From Irpex lacteus (lineage: Eukaryota > Basidiomycota > Agaricomycetes > Polyporales > Irpicaceae): DNA of 64,000 nt. The notes below the pieces were generated by a model. The model was not told the origin of the DNA, ran no database searches, and saw only the letters and a program-made list of their open reading frames with translations. The stretch lies in the NCBI GenBank assembly GCA_001986395.2, contig MQVO02000002.1, forward strand, positions 806,001 to 870,000. Direction: 5' to 3'. Both the position numbers and the translations under genes were made by a program. This document shows, one piece after another, positions 1 through 11,507 of this stretch; the stretch's first letter is position 1; every line of letters starts with the position of its first letter.

Positions 1-1341
1 AGCTGCAATAAAATAGTATTTATTATATTCATGGATCTTCATTTGTTTAATCCTGTACGTAAAGTCGACTTTGAATATGATCTTCCTTCTCTCTCAATAA
101 AGATACAAGTTTGATAATTTTTATACTATATCTCTTTGCTGGTACACATAATGAAAAGATGGTAGTCCATAACAGCTCCTATTTGACATCAAAGTCATGC
201 AGATTGTGTCAAAAGTTGAATAAATACTAGATAAACTGTATAAAATGATAATTCAATACAGTCACGATTGATGCAAGGCAATCATTGATGGATTTATAGT
301 CATTAACAATGTCTCAGGACATGTTAGAATTATATTGTGATTTTATATGATTTTTACAGTGTGGAACGGGCCAACTGTGAAATAAATGACAAAACCGCCA
401 AAAAATATCAAATCCTGTGACTTTCACGTGTTCACCTAAGCATGATTACACTTTTGCATGGCCAGGCGCCAGCAGGAGGGCGCCTGGCCATGGGAACGTG
501 TAATCACCATTACATGAGCAAAAAAGTAAGTTTCTAAAGGCATATAAGCCAGAAAACAAGTTTTTGAGAGGTATACGCGTGTTTTATTGTCCTGGACTAT
601 GTTATAAAGCTTGTATATGTGAACATAGATCGAAATACACATAGTGCCATCATAACATAGCCCAAAATGGTAGTTCATAGTGTTACTAGGACTTTCATTG
701 GAGCCAAAGTTTTAAAAGTGGCCGCATCATGAAAATAATAGTTTCTAGCCCGTTATAATGCTTAAAGAAGCAATAGTATGAACTAAGCACATGTCTGGGC
801 GCTTATATATGTTTGTTTCTCCTTTTTTGGAAAAATAACATGCTTTAAACATATGAAAACATATGAAAATATACAAAAACATATGAAAACATAAAATCAA
901 TATATATAGTTTTGGACCCCTGTTTTGGCTCACGATTTCAAATTCAAACTATCATTTTCAATTACTTAAGTGATTCATAATCTGACCGCTTGAGATACAT
1001 CAAAGATACTCAATTTCTTTCATTTTTCTTTCAAATTTTTGCAGAGTTAAATCTAATTTGCGCAGTATAGTAATGTTGCAGCTTTGGCAGAGAACTGACA
1101 TAGTGCTTGAATATACATATATACTTTGTCTGAGTGAAAATATAACTGATTTAAACTACCTTTTAATGAAACAGTTTTGATGCTGGCCGCTCGGAATTTG
1201 AACTATTTTACAAAGCTATTGCTTCTACGCTTCTTATAGTATTATATAATGAGGTCTTTGTTTGATTGTTTCACTATGGTTACAAATTTATCAAAACTCA
1301 GGAATCGTTTCCTGCCACTTGATGGCCTCACTCCCACAAGT
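1..1341 (-). mobile_element. Family A element, copy A2 (left inverted-repeat arm, runs off the window)
   Basis: This is the exact reverse complement of 6,343-7,683: position 1 pairs with 7,683 and 1,341 pairs with 6,343, and every stretch I compared was identical. Its terminus at 1,341 reads, on the minus strand, ACTTGTGGGAGTGAGG and then ATTCCTGAG. The other end lies left of the window. It carries the same hairpin as copy A1 (444-505). The short ORFs in it (436-678 and 745-933) are repeated in A1 and show no protein family features, so I do not call them genes. Confidence 0.85.
444..505. repeat. Hairpin of family A (copy A2)
   Basis: Mirror image of the hairpin at 7,179-7,240: outer arms GATTACAC/GTGTAATC and a 14-bp inner stem around GGCGCC. 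Confidence 0.8.
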
Positions 1342-2429
1342 GAATTTGTGAAGCCGGTTGGTAGTAATGTAATGTGTAACAGTCTCAACGATGTCAGGAA
1401 AGCGGTCATATCACGACTTTCGGGGTGAACTTTGCGAGCATCAAAGCCCCAGTATAGGTCAAACACTGAGTAACGTTGATGGCCAGCGAAAGGTTCCACA
1501 AAATTGTCTAAGTTTGGCGGTAAACCTGCGTCGTGGATAGTGATTTTATTGAGGGGTTGCAAGTTATGGACTAGACATAACTTCCCACTCTTCTTGAAAA
1601 CACAGAACCAACGTGAGTGGTATGATGACTGGCTTAGTTCATAAACGCCTGCGGCTATCTTCTCTTTTAGTAGTTCAACAACCTTGTCTTTGATTCCTGG
1701 TGGTATTGGAATATTGGTGAAGGCCCAAGATACGTGAGGTACTATTGGAATGATGTACGGAGAGAAGTAGTCTTCACGGAATGATCTGTGTTGGCTGTCT
1801 TCGAATACAAAGCTATACTGATTCAGTTTCAGAATATGAACGAATAACTTCTCCTCTTCTGGTAAGAGAAAGTTGTCAGGGTTGACATTCATTTCTTCTA
1901 AACATTCCTCAGTAAGACATCCTCCTGGATCTGGGACAAACACAGGTGGGTGATACGGCAGCGGCGGCAGAGACTTAATTGGGTCTTCAGGAAATTTACA
2001 TATAACCCGTGCATCTTCTGGGAATACAGCGGGTACCGGTTTGACTTTTCTGTCAACGCGCTTATACATAGTGAACGAGTCTGCATCTTGTGTAAATGTA
2101 TCTGCATTCTGCGTAAAAGAATCTGCATCTAGCGTGCACGGATCTGCATTTTGCGTAGACAAGTCTGCAGTTTGTGACTCCGTAATAGTAAGAATCCGAG
2201 ATGCACTGCACTTCCAAGTGGAGTGTACCTCCTTCCCGTCAATATAGATGACGGTCTCGTCATCTTCGAGATCGGCGAAGGCATCGTGCATTGAGGTTGT
2301 AAAGTACAAGAGAGCTTCATCATCATCAAAGCCATCAACGAACTTGGGCACAGCGTAATTACAATAAACTGGTGAAGCGAACTCCTCCTCATAATCATAA
2401 TCATAACGAGTCTGAGCATGCGAAGACAA
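1342..2429 (-). pseudogene. Ty3/Gypsy-like pol fragment, N-terminal half of reverse transcriptase
   Basis: The minus-strand frame encodes a Ty3-type polyprotein segment. A repeated NADxFTQ-type acidic stretch is followed by a conserved lead-in to RT (SYHSRWFCVFKKSGKL, then QPLNKITIHDAGLPP) and the RT fingers/palm start (YSVFDLYWGFDARKVHPESR). The frame reaches LPTGFTNS exactly at the junction with family A copy A2 and then runs into element sequence. The catalytic YxDD part is therefore missing here; the continuation of the same domain is found on the opposite strand from 8,165. The fragment cannot encode an active enzyme. It is a retroelement relic in a fungal genome, and its frame is still largely open. 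Confidence 0.8.
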
Positions 2430-3379
2430 GCGAAATGTTTAATCATTTTGGTCTAAGTCCTCCGAAAGAGAGGGAGGGAGGGTAGACATAGGTAATGGAT
2501 GACAATCAACATTAGACGTGAGCAAGCGTGAAGGGTGATGTGACGGAAAAGAATGGGCTTGAAAATTGGCACTTGAGGCATCAAAGTACTGAGCTGAAGG
2601 CAAAAACATTACAACTGCCCTTTTAGGCAAGTCCGAAATGCTTACGAACTCCTGCATAAGTGACTGAGATGGTAGGTAACAGCAAGTGAAAAGCAACTCG
2701 GAAATGTACTGCATAGGCTGCTTGACAAGTATAAATACTCATAAGTTGCCTGAGACGAGATACAAGTACACTCTTCAAGTGATGAGGAAGAGCTGTGCTG
2801 AAAACCTAAGTACGAGACGTTTGGTGTAGCGAGGGAGTGTGCAAAAAACAGGTCTGCAAGGAGTCCTAAGTTCAAAGCACTTGAGTTTGTACTAATAGCG
2901 AGTTTTGACACTTAGAAAAATATTCTAAGGTAAAAGCGCCAGTGTACAGGCATGGTGGCGGTATAAAGTCTCTATTAATAATGATAGACTTATACTTATC
3001 AGTGCGAACATTGAGATTTACTAAGTATGGGCTGCTACTAATAAAGTCACAGTGATCACACTATAAGTTTCAGGAATCACAGCCAAGGGCACTGGTGTAT
3101 TGCCATAGACTAAGTACACATTGACAGGTATAGTACTGCGGCAAGCAGGGGACATACAGATTGAAGGAAGAGGATAGGCAGGAGATGGAGAAGGTACCAA
3201 ACTCCACCACCGACAGCTGTGCGTAGAGAGCGGCGAGACACAGCGAGCATAAAGGAGGGGGGATTCTATAGCATTGTCGACGTAATGTACATGCGCACGT
3301 GAACAGAGGTAAACAGGTAATAATATAGTCTGAGAACATTCGTGTTATTGGGAGTGCGTGCGTGAATAAATGAGTGACG
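2430..3379 (-). pseudogene. Upstream part of the same decayed Ty3-like element
   Basis: Between the RT fragment and the MITE at 3,380 are several short overlapping minus-strand frames (for example 2,439-2,714 and 2,642-2,911), rich in Ser and Pro. They look like broken gag or linker sequence of the same retroelement. I recognise no domain and no intact frame. Confidence 0.35.
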
Positions 3380-3917
3380 TAAGATAGAGGACATCCGCAT
3401 CCATCAACATTACGTGAAGAGCGCTTGAAGGGCATCTAGCGTGGGAAACACCAAAATCGGCCTCAGGAACACATTTTCATCATTACAATTAGACAAAATT
3501 TCGAAAATATGGGCCAGTTAAGCTGTATACAACTGTATGTAACGAAGCTTCCTCTGCAAAAGTCAATAGGACTTTATCACGCAGATAGCTTATCAATAAT
3601 TTTATGTAAGCTGTGTTAGTAAGCGTCTAACGAATCTCTGAGTGCCAATATTTTTGTTCACCTCCCATCCTTTCTGCTCAGGCAAAAAAAATCACTTTCT
3701 AAACGAGGGGAAATTCTTATAGAAAATCTTATTACTACTTTTTGTGGAGGCCATGTTTTTTCAAACAGAACCTGGAAAGTTTGAGGGAAACATGAAAGCT
3801 GTTGATTCCCGGTGTCAGATTTTCAGCCGCGTGTGCCATCATCGAGCAGTAAGCTCGACAACATTTGCCTTAGTGCCTGTCACATGATGCGGATGGATGC
3901 AAATGTCCTCTATCTTA
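3380..3917. mobile_element. MITE family D, copy D1
   Basis: A 538-bp element without coding capacity. Its ends are inverted repeats of about 26 bp beginning TAAGATAGAGGACAT, and the right end reads ATGTCCTCTATCTTA. The same element recurs at 27,351-27,894. The ends suggest a TA or TAA target duplication, as in Tc1/mariner-type MITEs; the superfamily is inferred, the repeat structure is seen. It lies inside the decayed Ty3-like element. Confidence 0.75.
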
Positions 3918-4262
3918 CTTATTTGAGTTTTCTTCTTTTGGTAGCCATGGAGATTGAATGTTCGAGACGAAGAGAGGGGAAGGTGAACAGAATAGCGATG
4001 TTGTCAGTTTAATGATAGGAGACAATGATAAGAAAGGGAGGGTGAGAAAGGAATAAGGTGATGACGTGAGTTTTAAAGCGTGGAACGTGGTGAAGTGAAT
4101 AGAAAGAGAGGAAATAGGGAAGGCGATGGGAGAGGAATCAGAAGTGATGAAGAAAGAAGATGACAGTGACGTGGGTTTTCGATGGAATAAAATGAAAATA
4201 AAAGGTAAGAGGGAGGGAAGAGGGGAGACTGAAAGGCCGAAGACAAGAGTTAGACCAGTATG
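3918..4262. other. Purine-rich spacer inside the Ty3-like relic
   Basis: About 345 bases of G/A-rich sequence (many GGGA, GAAAG and GAGG runs) between the MITE and the ORF1-like remnant. No ORF, repeat boundary or RNA gene was recognised. It could be the remains of an untranslated or linker part of the retroelement. Confidence 0.3.
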
Positions 4263-6342
4263 TTAATTAGAGTAGCGGTAGGTACTTACTCTATTCAGTG
4301 CGCTGAAATGTTTTGAGACAAATGTTCTGAAAGTCCTGGGGAAGCCCTCGTACTGACCGGTGACCTCCAAGAACTCCTCTTCTGCGGTAGTGTTGGACTG
4401 TTTTGGCGTCAGCAACTGTTGCACGATAGGCCAAGACGTTGTCCAAGGTTTTGGCGACGTAGTCATGATACTGGTTGCTGATGGCGAAGAAAACACGGGC
4501 CTGTAGGGTCTCAATTTCCTCCACGAGGTCCAAGTAGGGGTTGCCGTTGAACTCCTGCTTCGGGAAAAAGAGGATGGTGAGAGCGAGTTGGAGATTGGCA
4601 TAATCCTCGGAGTCGAGATCACGGAACATTCGTAGGAAGTGTTCAAGTCCGAGGTCCTGAGCGAGTTCGATAACAGGCCTGAGCTTTCTGACCAGTGCGC
4701 GACTGGTGAGCCAATTGACAACGAGGCCGCTAGAGTCGTTCTCGTCTGCAGCGTACATGGCGGCGACCTTTGCAGCCTTTGCAGCGAGTGCTGAGAAATG
4801 ACAACAATGATGGATGCGGTCGTCCTCTTGAAACTCTTGGACGTTGATGATATCTTTGAAGGCAATGAGGGTATTGGTGATGTGGTGAGCAGTGTGAGTG
4901 CAGCAAGAGGGTGGGCAAACACATGGAGGGGTAACCCAAGGGCGACTTGTGTACCCTTCGGCATACGGAGAGGGAGGGTCTTTGGTGATGGCCTCACCAG
5001 GAAAGAGAGGAGGGCAAGAGAGTACCGCAACCTTCTCCTCGTAGGTACATGAACCAGGCGTTGGACAGAGAGGAGATGTTGGAGATGCCATGAGAGAGTC
5101 CTAGTCCATCCAAGCCGGCGGGTGGAGGTGTCCTGCAGTATCGGGCTCAGCGAGAAAGCAGTTGAGAGAATCAACAAAGGTCGCACCTTGGTACGGGTCG
5201 ATGTCCTCACTGTCCTTGCTAATGGTGTTCGAGTCTTCGCTGCTGGTGTCCTCTTCTTCTAATTCAATGTCGAGTGTTTTATCGACGAGGTTGTCCTAAA
5301 GATGAAGGTATTCCACGCCTGCGAGCACCTATGTGTCCATAACGAAAGCACGGTCTTATGGTACATCTAGCAAGCAGGCACGAGCAAGTACAGGTGTGTC
5401 ACGCAGAGCAGCTTGAACGGCGTACTCGTGCATAATCATTATTAGGTCGGCGGAGGCATCTGGAGGGTTGTTGTCATTGCTGTTGGTGCTGGAAGTGGTG
5501 ACCGAGGGGTCTTCACCATTGTGGAAGGTGCGCGGGTCGGAATGGAGAGTGAGCTGGGGGACACCGTCCTCAATAGGCTTGACATGGACATTGTTCGCAG
5601 TGAGCAGGCAGTTGCGCGTGTTGACAGCGACCTGTGCTCGTAAGGCGTCGAGCAGGAGACTGAGTGAGGTGGGGTGAGCGATGGGTACATGGCCTTGTGG
5701 ACTCGGCACGTACCTGTTGTTTGTCTCCTGCACAATTTTTCAGACTAAGTCCTCGTGGCGGGGACGTGCATGCTCGTAGTTGAGATGGGGGCGTTCAGAG
5801 ACATCGAGAACGGTGGGGGCAGCCGAGTATAGAAGGGAAAGGACAAAGGGACCAGTGGTTGGTGACGAGAGTGGTGTGGGCAGCAAGAACGAAGGAACGA
5901 ACAGCGATGAGGAAAGGACAGGCAGTGACCACAAGGCAGGTGGTGTCCTCGTGGCCGGAGGGTGTGTGGGCTGAAGGTTGCCGGAGCCAGGCGCTGGGAT
6001 CGACAAGGTAATCTCATCGGTATCCAGGCTTGACATGCTCCCGATCTCTGAGCTTGGCCTCAGCGCGAGCATCCGTGAAACACTCTTGCTCTAGAGATAT
6101 CCAGTAAGTTGCGTGGCTGTGCGTGCTGATGGAACTCTTACCTTTGATGACCTCTTGCAGATGCTTGAGATTGTCACTCTCCCCTTCCTCGCTATGTCTC
6201 TTGTCGACCACGTCACTCTCGTCTCCTCCATCTGTCTCTCCACCATTGCTAACTGGACTGGCCGGGCCAATCAAGAGGCCAATGCGGTTACTGTAAGATG
6301 ACAAGTCAACGGGCTGCAAACGGTCTGAGTGCGAATTGACAT
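4263..6342 (-). pseudogene. Gag/ORF1-like remnant of the Ty3-like element
   Basis: Several minus-strand frames appear to be pieces of one broken protein. The best is 4,291-5,091 (266 aa): Pro/Cys-rich at its start, then a helical-looking region with LALTILFFPKQEF and FFAISNQYHDYVAKTLD. Further pieces are 5,356-5,733 and 6,014-6,342, the last open right up to the junction with element A1 (KYVNSHSDRL, then YSNRIGLLIGP). No zinc knuckle or catalytic motif is visible. I call it gag/ORF1-like only because it lies on the same strand as, and upstream of, the RT fragment; the family itself is not recognised. Confidence 0.45.
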
Positions 6343-8164
6343 ACTTGTGGGAGTGAGGCCATCAAGTGGCAGGAAACGATTCCTGAGTTTTGATAAATTT
6401 GTAACCATAGTGAAACAATCAAACAAAGACCTCATTATATAATACTATAAGAAGCGTAGAAGCAATAGCTTTGTAAAATAGTTCAAATTCCGAGCGGCCA
6501 GCATCAAAACTGTTTCATTAAAAGGTAGTTTAAATCAGTTATATTTTCACTCAGACAAAGTATATATGTATATTCAAGCACTATGTCAGTTCTCTGCCAA
6601 AGCTGCAACATTACTATACTGCGCAAATTAGATTTAACTCTGCAAAAATTTGAAAGAAAAATGAAAGAAATTGAGTATCTTTGATGTATCTCAAGCGGTC
6701 AGATTATGAATCACTTAAGTAATTGAAAATGATAGTTTGAATTTGAAATCGTGAGCCAAAACAGGGGTCCAAAACTATATATATTGATTTTATGTTTTCA
6801 TATGTTTTTGTATATTTTCATATGTTTTCATATGTTTAAAGCATGTTATTTTTCCAAAAAAGGAGAAACAAACATATATAAGCGCCCAGACATGTGCTTA
6901 GTTCATACTATTGCTTCTTTAAGCATTATAACGGGCTAGAAACTATTATTTTCATGATGCGGCCACTTTTAAAACTTTGGCTCCAATGAAAGTCCTAGTA
7001 ACACTATGAACTACCATTTTGGGCTATGTTATGATGGCACTATGTGTATTTCGATCTATGTTCACATATACAAGCTTTATAACATAGTCCAGGACAATAA
7101 AACACGCGTATACCTCTCAAAAACTTGTTTTCTGGCTTATATGCCTTTAGAAACTTACTTTTTTGCTCATGTAATGGTGATTACACGTTCCCATGGCCAG
7201 GCGCCCTCCTGCTGGCGCCTGGCCATGCAAAAGTGTAATCATGCTTAGGTGAACACGTGAAAGTCACAGGATTTGATATTTTTTGGCGGTTTTGTCATTT
7301 ATTTCACAGTTGGCCCGTTCCACACTGTAAAAATCATATAAAATCACAATATAATTCTAACATGTCCTGAGACATTGTTAATGACTATAAATCCATCAAT
7401 GATTGCCTTGCATCAATCGTGACTGTATTGAATTATCATTTTATACAGTTTATCTAGTATTTATTCAACTTTTGACACAATCTGCATGACTTTGATGTCA
7501 AATAGGAGCTGTTATGGACTACCATCTTTTCATTATGTGTACCAGCAAAGAGATATAGTATAAAAATTATCAAACTTGTATCTTTATTGAGAGAGAAGGA
7601 AGATCATATTCAAAGTCGACTTTACGTACAGGATTAAACAAATGAAGATCCATGAATATAATAAATACTATTTTATTGCAGCTCTGCCGTCTTTCTGACT
7701 ATCATGTGATCTGAATTACACAAGACATTGAAAAAGGCTGAAGGAGGAATCGAACTTACGACCTTTTGAACTCAAATCTTGCGCGTTCACTTGTGTCCAT
7801 GCTGAAGCGCCTAACTGCAGAGTTTATCTGAGTGTGAATATGCTGGTCGTCATCTCATGCCATCCAGCTCATATTTCCTTCAGTTCTTGTCCAAACTTTA
7901 TGATAGTGACATAGAATGAAAGCTCTAGTTTCTAGCTATCTATTGATATGTACATTGCATGTATTTATTGAAAGAGATAGTGTGGTAAAAGATGAATATA
8001 TACTTCCACGGTCAAAGCGCCCGCATACAAGTAGTTGTTACTATCATAAAAACAGTAACAAGCAAGATTCCCACAGTTTGCCAACGAAACTCGTCACAGA
8101 CAAGCGCCGTAAATGCACCATCCTGGATTGAGACGATTCTCTTTCGTTTCACTCAGGAATCGTA
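6343..8164 (+). mobile_element. Family A element, copy A1 (full length)
   Basis: A 1,822-bp non-coding element. The left end is ACTTGTGGGAGTGAGG; about 30 bases further in is ACGATTCCTGAG. The right end is CTCAGGAATCGTA, the inverted match of that inner motif. It interrupts a reverse transcriptase: removing it joins the codons for Asn-Ser to Pro-Ala-Glu with no duplicated host bases beyond one or two ambiguous positions. It contains a strong hairpin (7,179-7,240) and a tRNA-like B-box segment (about 7,738-7,800). Related copies are A2, A3 (32,916), A4 (35,586) and A5 (29,251, minus). Confidence 0.8.
7179..7240. repeat. Hairpin of family A (copy A1)
   Basis: Inverted repeat of 62 bp. The outer arms are GATTACAC and GTGTAATC; the inner stem is CATGGCCAGGCGCC against GGCGCCTGGCCATG with an 8-nt loop. 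It follows TTTTTTGCTCATGTAA and precedes GCTTAGG. Other family copies have a hairpin of different sequence at this place. Confidence 0.85.
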
Positions 8165-8960
8165 ACCAGCTGAGTTCCAGGCATGTATGTCATTTATCCT
8201 CCAAGGTGAGGTCCCGCATATTGCAGACATATTCATTGATGACTTGCCTATCAAAGGTCCGTTCTCAACCTACCCTGACATCAACGGTAATCCTGAAGTT
8301 ATTTCCCAAAACCCAGGCATACGTCGATTTATTTGGGAACATGTCAATGATGTTCATTGTATTCTTTATAGAGTAGGACACGCTGGAGGAACTTTCTCAC
8401 CAGGAAAGATTTAGCTTTGTCAGCCAGATGTTCTGAATGTTGGACAGAAATGTACTCCAGCAGGACACTTACCTGATGAGCAGAAAATAGAGAAGATTCT
8501 CAAGTGGCCCACACTTAAAACAGTAAAGGACGTATGAGATTTCCTAAGCTTATGTGGGACCATCTGAATCTGGATTAAGGATTACTCTCAGCTAGCACGA
8601 CTCCTCACAGAGCTTGTACGCCATGATGTTGAATTTGAATGGGATGATCGCAGACAACAAGCTTTTGATGCACTCAAAGCTGCTATTACGTCACCACCTG
8701 CTTTACGTCCCATTGATTACACATCTGCTCTACCTGTAGTTCTATCAGTCGACTCTGGTTCTATGGCTGTAGGCTTTATTCTCTCTCAGTATGACAATGA
8801 GAAGAAGAAGAGGCCAGTATGCTATGGTTCTATTCCCATGAACGAGCGTGAATCACCTTATTCCCAGTCTAAACTCAAACTATATGGTTTATACCGAGCA
8901 CTCCGCGCATACAGACTCCACCTCATAGCAAATTGAGAAAGTGATTGCTCGATCCTATAT
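8165..8960 (+). pseudogene. Ty3/Gypsy-like pol fragment, C-terminal RT and RNase H
   Basis: The plus-strand reading begins PAEFQACM immediately after element A1 and continues the RT palm (ADIFIDDLPIKGP, carrying the IDD catalytic pair), then NPGIRRFIWEHVNDVH, a connection region (KDYSQLARLLTELV) and an RNase H-like part (VVLSVDSGSMAVGFILSQ, then RESPYSQSKLKLYGLYRAL). At least three in-frame stops break it, near 8,412, 8,536 and 8,567. They look like CAG-to-TAG and CGA-to-TGA changes. It is the missing second half of the domain that ends at 1,342 on the other strand. Integrase is not seen after it. Confidence 0.8.
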
Positions 8961-9395
8961 ACAGACTTATACCTGGCATTCAAACTGTTCTCCCATGCTA
9001 CTCTGGCATATTGTATAATTGTTATATTACAGTCGCTTACTGTAGAGGTGGGACTCACTGGTTCTATGTGGAAAGACCTTTCATCACCACTCTTGTGTTC
9101 AAGGAACTGAAAATCCCTGTCCTCCATTCTTATCCTATCTCTCCAGACCAGGCTTGCTTCGAGCTGGTTGTCAATTCTCATGCTGTGAGTGATGGCTTCA
9201 CCAAGTTCAAAGCCATGAAGCTGTCTAGTTCTGTGTTCACTGCAGCAACACTCAAAAGTCACGCCAAGGTTAAGAACATGCTTTGTGAGGAGAACTCTCT
9301 TCATGTGCATCCGATTATTGTTGGTGAGTTTGACGAACTGGCACTCTGCTCATTTCCTTTTAGCTCTTTGCACTGTATCTCTCACTTCCAACATG
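8961..9395 (+). other. Unassigned open stretch next to the RT relic
   Basis: A frame is open from 8,945 to 9,442 (165 aa; it ends inside the LTR fragment), but I recognise no domain, and the reading no longer resembles RNase H or integrase. It may be a captured fragment or simply chance. Confidence 0.25.
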
Positions 9396-9474
9396 AACCT
9401 GCAGACTGGGATAAATCAGGAAAAATGCGAGAAAAATACTAACACTACTATGGAGTGGGATGACCATATGTGGG

Positions 9475-11427
9475 TAGTGTTGCGCACGGGGCTGATCAGC
9501 CGTCAGCCAGCCGAGCCGCACCATTCTCAGCCGCACCATAGCCGTAGATTTGGCTGATGACTGGGAATGGCGTGGCTGGAGTGTGACTGTGACTGCCAGC
9601 CGGCTTCAGCTGGCTCCAGCCACTTCCTGCTGCGTGACAACACACTGTCAGACTCTGAACATTTCTAGCACCGTCATGAGCGGTGATGCTCTCACGAAAA
9701 TTATCATATATGATTATTAAATGCACATACAACAATGCTAGAGTATTTTAGAACATTATTGTGCGTGAGCGAGGCAGATTTGTGCAGTCACTTGTGCTCA
9801 CAGCTCACACACTACGTCTAATCTACTATTTTCATATCCAAAAAGGGTTAGATAAAGAGTAAACAAACTTTAAGTTCCTAATTTATTTTGTGATGACGAA
9901 AATTATGAAAAAATTGAATCGGCAGATGTCGGATTTTTGTAGACCAAAAGGATTGACCCGTTATTGTATTTTGTACTCCTTAAAATGTGACCAGCTGTGT
10001 CACATTTTTATACACTCAAAATATAGAGCAAAATATAGAGAACTCAAGATTTTATTTTCATTTGGCGACATACAAAATGATATTGCAGCTCTCGCTTTTG
10101 TTATCATTTTTTCTATTGTAAAAGTGTATACAAGAAATTACATTTTTCATATCATTTTATTAACTGTTGTTCTTTACTTTTCATAAACTTTTAGAAGCAG
10201 TGAAATTGAACCCTGCAGCGCTGGTAAAATAAAAAGGGCTGAATTATATTTTACGTCATGAAAATTTGAAAACAAATCGAAGGAAACCGGAATAAGATTT
10301 TATCAATGATTTTGTCAGCTTAAAAATCAATTCATGATTGATTGCATTTTTGTCTTCATAAAAGTAAAAATACAATGTTGCCCAATACATTTAAACTTTT
10401 TCGTGTCGGGATCACGTTCAATACTGCATTTCCTCGAGTACAGACCGAAGTTCAGTACACAATCCATCTGGGCTAGTTCTTGTGTATAGATCTGTATTTT
10501 TACTTTTATGAAGACAAAAATGCAATCAATCATGAATTGATTTTTAAGCTGACAAAATCATTGATAAAATCTTATTCCGGTTTCCTTCGATTTGTTTTCA
10601 AATTTTCATGACGTAAAATATAATTCAGCCCTTTTTATTTTACCAGCGCTGCAGGGTTCAATTTCACTGCTTCTAAAAGTTTATGAAAAGTAAAGAACAA
10701 CAGTTAATAAAATGATATGAAAAATGTAATTTCTTGTATACACTTTTACAATAGAAAAAATGATAACAAAAGCGAGAGCTGCAATATCATTTTGTATGTC
10801 GCCAAATGAAAATAAAATCTTGAGTTCTCTATATTTTGCTCTATATTTTGAGTGTATAAAAATGTGACACAGCTGGTCACATTTTAAGAAGTACAAAATA
10901 CAATAACGGGTCAATCTTTTTGGTCTACAAAAATCCGACATCTGCCGATTCAATTTTTTCATAATTTTCGTCATCACAAAATAAGTTAGGAACTTAAAGT
11001 TTGTTTACTCTTTATCTAACCCTTTTTGGATATGAAAATAGTAGATTAGACGTAGTGACAGCCCTATTGCAACTGACTGCAGGCGCTAACGGAATGAATC
11101 ACGTCACATGCCGATCTTAGGCGCCTTAGCGAAAACATGAAGAAAAAGCATATATTTCGCGTTACCCCATTAGATAGAGCACGAGCATGTATTAGATACA
11201 TGTATAGACTATTTTAATGTTACTCCAGTAGAAATTTGTGGTCGGTCTGAGCTGAGGGGCGTGCAAAGCGCAAAGCTCCCACCAGCCAGTGGCTGGAAAT
11301 GGCTTGAGCCAAGTCACGCCGCCAGCCAGCCATAGCCGATCACAAGCCGATTGATGGCTCGGCCAGCCAGCCAATCATGGGCCTTCAGCCATCATCAGCC
11401 AGCCATAGCCAGCCGTGTGCAACACTA
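9475..11427. mobile_element. Non-autonomous hAT-type element with 8-bp target duplication
   Basis: The element starts TAGTGTTGCGCACGG and ends CCGTGTGCAACACTA. It is flanked by identical 8-bp copies of TATGTGGG (9,467-9,474 and 11,428-11,435). TAGTGTTG-type ends and 8-bp duplications are hallmarks of the hAT superfamily. Outer parts are rich in CAGCC/GGCTG repeats, which are typical subterminal transposase-binding repeats. The centre holds a 564-bp inverted repeat. No transposase is encoded, so it would need one in trans. Confidence 0.9.
9810..11057. repeat. 564-bp inverted repeat (arms 9,810-10,373 and 10,494-11,057)
   Basis: Two AT-rich arms of equal length, nearly identical in opposite orientation, separated by a 120-bp loop. 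Each arm carries a mirror copy of the same 98-codon frame (9,890-10,186 plus; 10,681-10,977 minus), differing at only two residues. The hydrophobic, low-complexity translation suggests it is not a real protein. A transcript across the region would fold into a long double-stranded RNA. Confidence 0.9.
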
Positions 11428-11507
11428 TATGTGGGTGATAAAAGGAGTAAAAATGACCATAATAACAGCAAAATAAGCGGAAAGCATGTGCTCACAGTAG
11501 TTAGTAC

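Larger units (their letters stand above)
9396..11507 (-). repeat. Copia LTR fragment, split by the hAT element
   Basis: The pieces 9,396-9,474 and 11,436-11,507 read together as a minus-strand part of the Copia LTR seen at 14,309-14,727 (shared ATGCGAGAAAAATACTAAC and AAATAAGCGGAAAG). The hAT element at 9,475-11,427 interrupts it, and TATGTGGG is duplicated at the insertion. Confidence 0.8.

Noticed and set aside
436..933. Two small ORFs (80 and 62 codons) in the left arm, identical to ORFs at 6,751-7,248
   Set aside because: They lie on both arms simply because the arms are copies; no family features, and the first overlaps the hairpin.
9890..10977. Mirror pair of 98-codon ORFs in the palindrome
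   Set aside because: AT-rich hydrophobic low-complexity translation; the pair is explained by the inverted repeat.
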